Below, one piece after another: positions 49,761 through 59,310 of a DNA stretch of 64,000 nt; positions within the stretch are counted from its first letter, which is position 1, and each line of letters starts with the position of its first letter. Location: positions 2,593,109 through 2,657,108 of the forward strand of contig NC_135567.1 of NCBI RefSeq assembly GCF_964340395.1. Direction: 5' to 3'. Under the pieces are notes generated by a model. That model was not told where the DNA came from and made no database searches. It was given only the letters and a program-made list of their open reading frames with translations. The translations under genes were made by a program, and so were the position numbers. The stretch is from Glandiceps talaboti. Lineage: Eukaryota > Hemichordata > Enteropneusta > Spengelidae.

Positions 49761-49879
49761 GATGTAAGTGATTTGATATTGAGCTTTACCTCTCAAACTA
49801 GAGGGGATGAAATTTGGTTATGATTCTGAAAGTGTTACTGTTAGTCTGAAAATTGTTAGTATATGCCATACTTGCGTAA

Positions 49880-50500
49880 TTGGCCCAGGCAACCATGACC
49901 ACACCCATGCCCCTGTCAAATGATTGAATAACAAAACAACACCCATAGCAACAGGTCAACAATGACATAATGCTAAAATAACACTGGTGATGGGAAATGA
50001 AAGAGAATTGCTAAATTGTATGTAGATATGCCTAGCAACAAGACCACACCCATAGCAACAGGTCAACAATGACATAATGCTAAAATAACACTGGTGATGA
50101 GAAATGAAAGAGAATTGCTAAATTGTATGTAGATATGCCAAGCAACAAGACCACACCCACAGCAACAGGTAAACAATGACATAATGCTAAAATAACACTG
50201 GTGATGGGAAATGAAAGAGAATTGCTAAATTGTATGTAGATATGCCTAGCAACAAGACCACGCCCATAGCAACAGGTCAACAATGACATAATGCTAAAAT
50301 AACACTGGTGATGAGAAATGAAAGAGAATTGCTAAATTGTATGTAGATATGCCTAGCAACAAGACCACGCCCATAGCAACAGGTCAACAATGACATAATG
50401 CTAAAATAACACTGGTGATGGGAAATGAAAGAGAATTGCTAAATTGTATGTAGATATGCCTAGCAACAAGACCACACCCATAGCAACAGCAAAATTATAT
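49880..50500. repeat. 107-bp tandem array, about 5.5 units
   Basis: ATGACATAATGCTAAAATAA recurs at about 49,962, 50,069, 50,176, 50,283 and 50,390, always followed by ACACTGGTGATG and TAGCAACAAGACCACGCCCA. The latter phrase is also the core of the TAGCACAACTG element units, so the array grew out of a piece of that family. Units differ by single bases (GGGAAATG/GAGAAATG, CACGCCC/CACACCC), and the G/A difference alternates between neighbouring units, suggesting duplication of a dimer. Confidence 0.9.
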
Positions 50501-50628
50501 TATGCCATGCAAAGATAACAGGGATTAATAAACAAGTGAATGTATGTTCAAAAATATATGCAAATTTCCCTAGCAACAAGACCACGTGCATAGCAAACAG
50601 CCAAATTGTTATGTATATTGTAATGATA
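50501..50628 (+). repeat. Further diverged ACCACGCCC-type units
   Basis: Continuation of the preceding array into family-like sequence ('ATATGCAAATTTCCCTAGCAAC'). Confidence 0.5.
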
Positions 50629-51013
50629 ACAGGGATTAATAGACAAATGAATAAATATTCTAAAAATGTATGCAAATATACCTAGCAACAGCTTTTGTGA
50701 ACAATGGTTTCACAGATTGATATTTTAGAGATCAACATCAAATTAGGGTGCATGATATTTTAGGGGGATGGGAGATATATACAACCACACAATCTTTCGA
50801 AAAGATAGCAGAAATATACACTCAACTTGGTCTCTCATGTAATTTCTGCCATCCTGCCAAATATTTCACATTCTGTCAGTATGTTCGTGATATCATCCCA
50901 AAACATGGCCGAGGGATGATATTCTGACCTACCTTTGAATAAAGAAGTATACAAAACAGCATTTTGTAAAATTTTATTTTGTTGTATAAAACAGTTTACA
51001 GTATGAAACAATT
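50629..51013 (-). repeat. Dispersed repeat R4, copy 2 (frame broken)
   Basis: It matches 31,517-31,903. The corresponding minus-strand frame has TGA at 50,835-50,837 where the first copy has CGA, a CpG-to-TpG type change. Confidence 0.65.
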
Positions 51014-51179
51014 ATTAAAAAATCATTAATTATGCAAATGAGTGATTGAAACTAAAAGTTATATCAAGTTTTCAGAACATGTGTGATTAGTTATGTTTGG
51101 AGTATGTACTAAACTTTATTGAATTGAAGTGTGCATTAATAGGATATAGCCTAAAGGAATTATACACAAGCGTTATCTT

Positions 51180-51470
51180 TGGTGTCATATCACTTTCACC
51201 GAATGGAGCCATATTTGTAGTTAAAATTGTAACTCAAAAACTGTAATACAAAGAAACCCCATTCAAATAAGATTAGACATTCAAATTAGACATTGACCTT
51301 TGACCTAGATCTGGATCTTCAGGTTCAGGTACTGACATTTAGCAATACCCTGCATTGTCACAGACACTTTGCACTATTCATTTGTTGCCACCGATTTCTT
51401 TTAAATCATGTCTCCATTTAGTCACATTTGAGGGGGGGGGGGTTATCTCCTATGGAGACTTGTTTAGTAC
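51180..51470 (+). repeat. 3' end piece of the roughly 310-bp-unit element
   Basis: It matches 700-950 and 32,860-33,100 in order ('TTGCCACCGATTTCTTTTAAATC', 'ATGTCTCCATTTAGTCACAT', G-rich end). It includes TGACCTTTGACCT at 51,294-51,306, the reverse complement of a perfect DR1 motif. Confidence 0.6.
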
Positions 51471-52676
51471 ATGCATTGATGGTAAAGACGTGATTGTTTA
51501 ATTGATGTAGTTTATAATCGTAATGGTTCATTACTAAATTTTGTCAAATTTCATAAGGTTTCATAATTAATGTTTAGTTATAATTGTATGCCATACAAGC
51601 TAGCTATAACTCAGATATTTGCATTCCGACAATGTATGTACATTTTAGGAACGAAAAACCTATGATTTAGCCATTATTTGAGGCACTCAGTTTAAATCTG
51701 GTTCAAACCTTTTCTAAAAGAATGTCCACTGTAGCAACACACGATTTTCATATCTCGTGGAATGAATTACAATGGGTTATACAGGTACAATATGTATGTT
51801 TTGTAGGGATGATTTTTGAATAGGTTCATTGGTGATATTAACTGAGAATGATGAACTACTATGGTTATTCTTAATTGCAACATAGTTCAACTATTTCTAG
51901 AAGATACTCAACTGTAATACAACATTTGAGGATCACCTTCAACACGTCCATCATGTACAAGGAATGGTGTGTTCACTCCCTTAGGTACCAAAATGTATGC
52001 ATCAGTACATCAATTTTATAGTAGGAAGAAAGAAAACAATCCTTGCTCTAGTGCTCTAGAGCATACAGAAGTTATTTTCATGAGTGACTTGGTATATTCT
52101 GCTGTATTTTCAGGATCACTCGTGTAAATACGGTGGCAGAATAAACCGAATCACTCATGAAAATAAATTGTGTATGCTCTACCATCCATTGTGAGGCCGT
52201 GGGGGTCTGTCATATTATGTTATAGTATAGCATACAATAGGTAACAAGGTGTGGGCTTTGCATGTGGATTACTGGCCATTAGACAAGTTACAGTCAGTGG
52301 TACATATAAGTAACCAAAATGAACCCCCCCCCAAAAAAAAATAAAATAAAATAAAAAAATAAAAATAAAATAGAAGTTGCAAACCATGCCCCTTTAAATG
52401 TGCCAATCCAGAAAAGGGGACACCATTCCTGGAGAAATAAATGCATTTTTGTGAACTTTGGATTGACTTGAATCTTGTTAGTTTGCCCATTGAATGCTAA
52501 AAATGAATCATGAGTCATCATGGTCATCTACAACTCAAAAGCTCACACACAAATATACAATTATTTCACCAAGTGGTATGGTGTTACCCTTCAACTCATT
52601 TTTCCATCTCTTCAGGGTCCCAAATCTCAAAGTAGAAAAAAAGACATGAGTATCTTTCAATAATTTTTACTAATCA
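51471..52676. other. No gene recognised
   Basis: Unique AT-rich sequence. A small inverted phrase ('GAGCATACAGAAGTTATTTTCATGAGTGA' region against 'TCACTCATGAAAATAAATTGTGTATGCTC', about 52,059-52,180) forms an imperfect stem with a loop of about 60 bp. Confidence 0.5.
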
Positions 52677-54748
52677 TTAGGGGTGGACCATATGATATCC
52701 TGGGGGGGGGGGCTTGGAAGATTTCGGGAAAAAAAAGATGCCAAGTGGATGTGCTTGAAAAAAAAATCCGGATATGAGTGGGTGATGGAAAAAAAAAGAT
52801 GGACCACTGCTGCTAGAAAAAAAAATATCTTGGCAGAGAAATGATGCACAGGATCGAGTATACTGTTCAACCTGCTTGTACCTCTCCAACCAGGACACTT
52901 GTCAAATCATGACAAACAGTTTCAAACACATGTCAGGGACCAGTCAGTTTCGTTAGCCTGTGGTACATATATATATTTGTTCTTGTCTTTGTTTCTTTCA
53001 TAAATGGTTTAAATATTACTTCATGTAAGGGTTCAAACATAACTATACATACAATTATACATATAAAAAACATGTATTACCTAGCTACCACACTAGTTAC
53101 AGAACATGCCATGTAAGTGTTTGGCTGTTTCACAATCAGTGCTTCACTTATCTTGCACTTTGGGGCAAAAGTGAACTTGAAGGTTTTGTAATCTTCATAC
53201 TATTGGATAGTTTATAAAAGAACTTAATCTAAATTGTTCTCGTCTCTTCAGTATGAATTTGTGAGAAGGGATGATATACTTCCAATTTCAGACACTACAC
53301 ATCGACACCACAACTCAAATTCAAGTTTCTATTGTACACTAGGTATGACCTCCTAAAGTGCTCTAACACATCAGTAACGTTACTATGCATGCAATATCAA
53401 TGCCCCTTTACCAATGTTACAGGCCCACTTTTATAACATGGAACACTTATTTAAAAAGGTTACATTCACTTTAGCTTTTCGATGCTTGGCAATATATATC
53501 TCAGAGGCTATGAATAACCTAAAAAATGCCTAGATAGAAACAAAAAACTACAGATTTGGCGGGGGGGGGGCCTTGGACTCCATCACCCCAGAGGTCACTC
53601 ATTCGTTAAACCAACAATAAGATTCACCAAAATTGGTAAAAAACTTGAAAAGCTTCTAGGGGAGACCCCCTAGAACCCTCCTCCGACATAAGAGGTAGAC
53701 ATGTTCCAGTTTCTAATCAAAGTTCTTTCTTCCACCTCTTACTGTCAAGATGCTATGAAACTTTATTTCAAAAATGTTTTAACCTTATGTAGTTGCTTTT
53801 TACATGTTGGAGCTGTCTTGTAAAGCTTGCAAATTATTGTCTGAAAGTGTCTGTGAATAGCCTAAACATTGCCTTTAGAAGTAAAAATCCTCTAGGGCTT
53901 CTAGGGGGACACCCCCTAGAACCCCCCTCCCCCATAAGAGGTAGACATGTTCCAGTTTCAAATCAAAGTTCTTTCCTCCACCTCTCACTGTCAAGATGTT
54001 ATGAAACTTTATTTCAAAAATGTTTCAACCTTATGTATTTGCTTTTTACAATTGTTAGAGCTGACTTGTAAAGCTTGCAAATTATTGTCTGAAAGTGTCT
54101 GTGAATAGCCTAAACATTGCCTTTAGAAGTAAAAACCTCCAGGCTTCTAGAACCCCCCCCCCCCCCATTCACACACACTCACACAAGAGGTAGACATATC
54201 CCAGTTTCAAAGCTCTTCCCTCTACAGCTTACTGTCAGATGCTATGAAACTTTATTCACAGGGGTCAGTGACTTTTTGTTGGCCCAATGGAAAAAAACAC
54301 TGACCCCCCCCCCCCCCCCCGAGCTGGAGAAACTGACCGGTCTATCTGAATGTCTGAGCTCACCAGTCAAGTTTCCAATTTGTATTTTCAGTGTGTCATC
54401 ATACCATGGCATAAAAACTGTCAATTATGTTTATCTAATTGAAAATCAAACATGTATGAAATATGTAGTTTTCTAAATATAATCTGTGTGTGATAGAACA
54501 GCATCTTTTTACTCTCTGTATTACCTTGTGCGAAAACCAAACAGAAAATTGTGGCAACAAATGTAGGTGTTCAACATTGACGTCAACAAAAATCCGGATA
54601 TCTCAAAGAAGCAAAGAAAAAAAAAGTTGCCAGCATAGGCGAAGGAGAAAAAAAATAATTCTCAGGCAAGCAGGTGGGAAAAAAAATAATGACTCTCCAC
54701 AAATCTTCCAAGCCCCCCCCCCCAGGATATCGAATGGTCTACCCCTTA
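52677..54748. mobile_element. Harbinger-like non-autonomous element with TTA target duplication
   Basis: TTA at 52,677-52,679 is followed by GGGGTGGACCAT, and ATGGTCTACCCC is followed by TTA at 54,746-54,748. Inverted similarity continues about 45 bp inward ('GATATCCTGGGGG', 'GGCTTGGAAGATTT'). A 3-bp TTA/TAA duplication and G-rich termini are hallmarks of PIF/Harbinger transposons. The 2.07-kb interior encodes no transposase. It holds a roughly 248-bp tandem repeat (53,640-54,260) and several poly-C/poly-A runs. Open frames at 53,793 and 54,117 are non-conserved. Confidence 0.7.
53640..54260 (+). repeat. About 248-bp tandem repeat, 2.5 units
   Basis: 'AGAGGTAGACAT.T.CCAGTTTC', 'GATGCTATGAAACTTTATT' and 'GTCTGAAAGTGTCTGTGAAT' recur with a 248-bp step (for example GCCTTTAGAA at 53,871 and 54,119). 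The third unit is truncated. One phrase also occurs at 45,863. Confidence 0.85.
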
Positions 54749-54844
54749 CCATCACTTTCATCCCAATTTGACTCTTTCAGTCAGAATTTCTGGAACAATG
54801 TAATCGGCAAAAAATGTATTTATTGCAGGAAGTACTGAGTTCTC

Positions 54845-56084
54845 TCAGTACACTTCATCAAATTGAACTGGAATAACAATGTATCCCACTTTTGACCAGA
54901 CAAGCATTTCAGGTCTAGTTACCTTTGACAGTGCTAACTGAAGAGTTATTTGCTCAAAATAGCCCCTAGACTGCCCTTTCTTTACAAAGATTTCATTGTC
55001 AACCACATGGACATAGTCAAGTTTACCTTGTTTCACAATATCCATCAAGTACTGATTACGATAAAAATAGGAACATTTCACTTCCATTAGCTTTTTGCCA
55101 TGACATGAGCAGATAATAATACTATCAAGACTAACTCTAATATATTGGTATGTATCATGAACAAGTAAACCTTGTATAATGAACAAGTAAACCTGGTATA
55201 ATGAACAAGTAAACCTGGTATAATAAACAAGTAAACCTGGTATAATGAACAAGTAAACCTGGTATAATAAACAAGTAAACCTGGTATAATAAACAAGTAA
55301 ACCTGGTATAATGAACAAGTAAACCTGGTATAATAAACAAGTAAACCTGGTATAATGAACAAGTAAACCTGGTCTGGTAAACTTTACATCCTTGCATTTT
55401 GTACTTAGATCACTGATATACTGTTTGACAGCTTTGTCTTCATTTTTTATTCCCTAGGCTAATGATGGAATACTAGTGTTCAGATTTGAATCTAATTCAT
55501 ATTGGATAATGTCTTTCACTATCTTGTGTGGATCTGTTTTATGATTCTGTATACTTTACTTCCTGTAATTGTTCCTTTTCTCTGATCAAACCATTCTGAT
55601 GATGGCGCTTGTAGACTGGTAATGGATAGGCCACAATTGATTCCTCGTAACAAAATAGGATGTCAAACTCATGACAATGTTCTGGCATGTCTGTCACAAT
55701 AGTGGGTTCTGGTAAATGTAAATGGTCAACATGAAAATGATTAACATCTACTATTTTCATAACAGGTGGCATTGCTGATTGTTTGTTTGCATTTTGAACA
55801 TCATATACCAGTTTAAGCACTCGCTGATAATTTTCTTCAGGCTTCAATTGTGGAGCAACTTGTGGTGCATAGTCTTTTGTATTTGATGTTCTGTTGACAG
55901 ATAATTTCTTTATTTCTACATCCCACATGGTTTTAGGTGTTACATGTGCTGTTTTTGGGTAATGACCACTGGGCACAAGACATCTGTGCAGGAGGCATCA
56001 TCTGGAAGAGTCTCATGTCCACTAGCAATAATCTCAGCTAGCAAAAACAGCAAAGCACCAATGTAAGGACATGCTTGACCTCTT
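54845..56084 (-). pseudogene. SWIM zinc-finger / YqaJ-like nuclease protein, decayed
   Basis: Reading leftward from an acceptor-like TATCTTTTTTGCAG (exon from 56,084), the frame gives GQACPYIGALLFLLAEI and SGHETLPDDASCTDVLC. This matches the second half of a SWIM zinc finger (CxC...CxH, 'C-H-AALLF') and the following 'SCT-L-C-W' motif; the last ligand His is Tyr here. Small indels near 55,970-55,990 shift the frame to DVEIKKLSVNRTSNTKDYA. After a break near 55,555 another frame reads DPHKIVKDIIQYELDS, then a TAG (55,454-55,456) where 'W-GI-NE' is expected, then GIKNEDKAVKQYISDL. The YqaJ/lambda-exonuclease-type core follows: SLDSIIICSCHGKKLMEVKC (EVK codons 55,076-55,084), FEQITLQLALS and EMLVWSKVGYIVIP. 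The acidic residue and ExK nuclease motif survive. A 22-bp array interrupts the core. It is a mobile-element accessory gene remnant. Confidence 0.7.
55163..55372 (-). repeat. 22-bp tandem array inside the YqaJ-like coding region, 10 units
   Basis: AAGTAAACC starts at 55,163 and every 22 bp to 55,361. On the minus strand the first and last units both encode GLLVH in the frame of the nuclease. The nine extra units (198 bp, 66 codons) therefore keep the frame. The 22-bp unit has no stop in any minus-strand frame, which is why three overlapping frames are open here. Confidence 0.9.
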
Positions 56085-56099
56085 CTGCAAAAAAGATAT

Positions 56100-56303
56100 A
56101 ACATGTTATTGAGGAATCAGTTTTCTATCATAACCAAATTTAGTAAATGACTTACTGACATTACATTTGGTCTTACATGGTATATGTGCATAATTTGAAA
56201 TTATTTTTAGTAAGTAGTCAATGTAGTCTAATAGCTTTAGGATTGTAGCAATTACAGTAGGCAATACAGGATCTCATTAATATAAATCACATACATAACA
56301 ATA
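56100..56303. other. No gene recognised (possible intron of the decayed nuclease gene)
   Basis: AT-rich sequence immediately upstream (minus strand) of the acceptor at 56,085-56,087, consistent with intron sequence. Confidence 0.4.
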
Positions 56304-56857
56304 GTGCCAATGGCATTGTAGCACAACTGTACAGTTTTTTTTTTACAAATGTTATCCAGACACTGATACATACTAGGTATAGTTGTTTATTTGCTGAATG
56401 ATTATCAACTTGCCTATCCAACCCTGTTGTTATCTTTGCAATATAGGCAATCATTTGGCTGTTACCATGGGCGTGGTCATATTGTTAGACATATTTGCAT
56501 ACATTTTTCGGATGCTTACACACTTGCTTACCAAATGATGTTGTTATTTGACTAAAGATGATGTTGTTATTTGACCAACATATACTGCCATTTGGTTGTT
56601 ACTAAGGGCGTGGTCATGGTTTCTAGGGTCAATTGTGTCACAATATTTTGAAGAAAATCTGCAGAATAACACTTCTAGAAACATCTCACCAAGTGTCAGT
56701 CTCACTGACCAAATACTTTTTGAGATATAAGTTTTTTGACCAAAATCATACACCGGTGGTAAGATCATTTTGATTTGAACAATTTCCCAACTAGACACCC
56801 ATGGTAATACACCCATCAAATATGGTAATCAGTCCAGTGGTTTTTGACTTTAAGTTG

Positions 56858-56897
<40 letters not shown>

Positions 56898-56935
56898 GCC
56901 AGATAGGCAGACCTAAGTTCAGTTGTGCTAAACAT
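56304..56935 (-). mobile_element. TAGCACAACTG element, inverted copy
   Basis: 'GCCAATGGCATTGTAGCACAACTGT' (its right end, inverted) lies at the low-coordinate side and 'GTTCAGTTGTGCTAAA' (its left end, inverted) at 56,919-56,934. (CA)n lies at 56,861-56,892. Family units with GGGCGTGGTCAT are at 56,470 and 56,607. Confidence 0.75.
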
Positions 56936-56987
56936 AATATCTAATCTAATACACATTATGATCATAAATCAACAAAATGTCATCAGC

Positions 56988-57424
56988 TAAAGAGGGAACA
57001 CAACTAAAAAAAAATACAGGTATTTACATTGGTTAAATATTCTGGAGAATGATAATTTGGTTTTACACAACCTATATAATGCATAATTTCAGTGAAACAG
57101 AAAGTGAGGCTTTGCTTTTGCTGGGTTTCATTTTTTTATTGGGCATTTGCTTATTGGTAGTCAGCAGATTTAAATATTCATTAAATTCATTTTTGAAATA
57201 AGTTTCTGTTTCCTTCATTTCAATGGTCAAGAATGTTCAATGTGCATTTACTGAATATTTAAATATGCTAGATACCCTGACTGTGACTCGTAAGAAAAGA
57301 AGCCATTCAAATAGCAAACCTCAAACTTGCTGTTTCTCTGAAAACCCAAAATTTGGTAGGTGATATAAAACTATATAAAGACTCTCCAGAAACTTGTATT
57401 GCCTTCAGTTTTGCTCCCCTTTAA
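56988..57424. mobile_element. Small MITE with TAA target duplication
   Basis: TAA then AGAGGGAACACAACT at the left. At the right, AGTTTTGCTCCCCTT then TAA, i.e. AAGGGGAGCAAAACT in reverse complement. Inverted similarity continues inward ('TTCTGGAGA', 'GTTTTA.A..ACCTA'). A related single right end, 'AGTTGTGTTCCCCTTTAA', lies at 60,436-60,453. The TAA duplication and G-rich termini suggest a Harbinger-type MITE. Confidence 0.5.
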
Positions 57425-57595
57425 TTCTGTCACTAATGATTTACATTGGCAACTGGAAATTTAATATGTTGTTCAAAAACTTAAATTTAATTTGTTGGTG
57501 TGTGATTCATTTGTAGTTTTGAGGAAATTATATACAACTTTAGCTTCATATTCTATACATTCATATATTCAGAGGTTTTATTATGTTTCCCATCC

Positions 57596-57596
<1 letters not shown>

Positions 57597-57655
<59 letters not shown>

Positions 57656-57668
57656 CACACACACACAG
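57597..57668. repeat. (CA)n microsatellite
   Basis: About 72 bp of nearly pure CA. On the minus strand it abuts the end of a coding remnant and reads as a Cys-Val run, which is not real protein. Confidence 0.97.
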
Positions 57669-58060
57669 GTATATCCTTAATGTTGTTGTCCATCCATCCA
57701 GTGTATTTACATATGCTGGAGTCAACCGTTCAAATGTATCTATCTCTGCTTTGTCTAAGCAGTGATCTTCTACTTTAGGCTTTTTCCACTGCTCACTTGA
57801 ATTACTAATAGCTGATATTCTAATCCCATTACATAAAAGCATTTCTCCAATCTCTTCCCACACCTTTAGTACTAACATTGCTTTTTTACAACATTGAAGA
57901 AACTGTTGATATGAGAGTGCTTTGACTTCTTTATATGTCCTTGACATTGATAAGACATTTATGGCAGCATTGGAAGGCTTCATTGTAATTACTATTGTCT
58001 GATGCCACCTGCTAAAATCTGAACAGCTGTTAACATTGAATTGAAGTAAACATAGACATT
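57669..58060 (-). pseudogene. Probable N-terminal part of the SWIM/YqaJ protein
   Basis: The minus-strand frame reads ALSYQQFLQCCKKAMLVLKV, ISNSSEQWKKPKVEDHCLDK and ends FERLTPAYVNTLDGWTTTLR. In SWIM/YqaJ proteins as I recall them, a 'GW--DL--FP' motif lies a short distance before the SWIM finger, so LDGWTTTLRIY fits the missing upstream part of the gene at 54,845-56,084. The frame then runs into the CA microsatellite. An inverted-repeat element and a MITE separate the two parts. Upstream, toward 58,380, the frame crosses the CCGT tract of another element and is not coding. The link to the nuclease rests on order, strand and one motif. Confidence 0.45.
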
Positions 58061-58230
58061 GGGGGGGGGGGAGTAACTCAAGTTTTGGATTTTCAAAATC
58101 ATATGACACCCCCTCCCCACCCCCACCCCCGACCATAAATAATGACGGCACTCTTATGGACCCCACTGGAAACAAGTCTGTAATTTTGTGGATTATCCAA
58201 GTAATTCGACAATTTGTACCAGTTTTTAGT

Positions 58231-59310
58231 CCCCACGGACGAAGTCCGGAACGGGGACTTATGGATTGGGTTCCGTCTGTCCGTCCGTCTGTGCGTCTGT
58301 GTGTCCGTGCGTCCGTCCGTCCGTCCGTCCGTCCGTCCGTCCGCAGCTGTTTCTTGGAGATGCCTGGACCGATTTTTTTCAAACTTGGTACAGGGGCAAC
58401 ATACTATGGCATACATATGCACGTCAATTTGTTTTATGATACGATCCAATATGGCCGCCTAGCAACCATTTTGTTTGCGAATTTTCCCTGTGTAAAGCCA
58501 TAACTCAGACATGCTTTAACAGATCTCATTCAAAGTTGGTATTAAGACAGTGTTCTATGACATGCATGTGCATATCCATTTTCATTGTGATACGATCCAA
58601 TATGGCTGCCTGGTAGCCATTTTGTTTGTGAATTTTCATGTCCAAAGCCATAACTCAGACATGCTTGAACAGATCTCATTCAAAGTTGGCATTAGGACAG
58701 TGTTCTATGACATACATGTGTATATCCATTTTCGTCGTGATACGATCCAATATGGCTGCCTGCCAGCCATTTTGTTTGTGAATTTTCCATGTCCAAAGCC
58801 ATAACTCAGACATGCTTAAACAGATCTCATTCAAAGTTGGTATTAGGACAGTGTTCTATGACATGCATGTGCATATCCATTTTCGTTGTGATACGACCCA
58901 ATATGGCTGCCTGGCAGCCATTTTGTTTGCGAATTCTCATGTCCAAAGCCATAACTCAGACATGCTTGAACAGATCTCATTTAAAGTTGGTATTAGGACA
59001 GTGTTCTATGACATACATGTGCATATCCATTTTCGTCGTGATATGATCCAATATGGCTGCCTGGCAGCCATTTTGTTTGTGAATTTTCCATGTCCAAAGC
59101 CATAACTCAGACTCCATTTTCATCATGATATGATCCCCCATACCCAACCAATCCTTTATTGTTGGAGGCATATTCCATGTCCAACAAGTACACACAACAA
59201 ATCTAAGTATGTTTGTTTTAGGTTCACAAATGTTGTTGCGTGATCAGAGTAGTGATAATTCCTAAAAACCCAATTATAGCGGGGACTATGTCATTATCAA
59301 TGACTTGTTA
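58231..59310 (+). mobile_element. AGTCCCC-type non-autonomous element, long copy
   Basis: It begins AGTCCCCACGGACGAAGTCC and ends GCGGGGACTATGTCATTATC then AATGACTTGTTA, as at 12,698-13,475. (CCGT)n lies at 58,277-58,340. The body is about 4.5 tandem units of roughly 150 bp, each with CCATAACTCAGACATGCTT, 'GACAGTGTTCTATGACAT' and 'CAATATGGCTGCCTG'. The short copy has about two of these units, so unit number varies between copies. No protein is encoded. Confidence 0.75.

Noticed and set aside
54490-54771. Basic 93-codon frame
   Set aside because: It is rich in poly-A-derived lysines and poly-C-derived prolines and overlaps the right end of a Harbinger-like element.
55435-55460. Intron acceptor (GCCTAG) before GGAATAAAAAATGAA
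   Set aside because: The upstream sequence continues in the same frame with a plausible protein (DPHKIVKDIIQYELDS), so TAG is better read as a nonsense change of a Trp codon.
57561-58382. A 273-codon protein across the whole minus-strand frame
   Set aside because: Its ends are a CA microsatellite and the CCGT tract of another element; only about 57,669-58,060 looks like protein.
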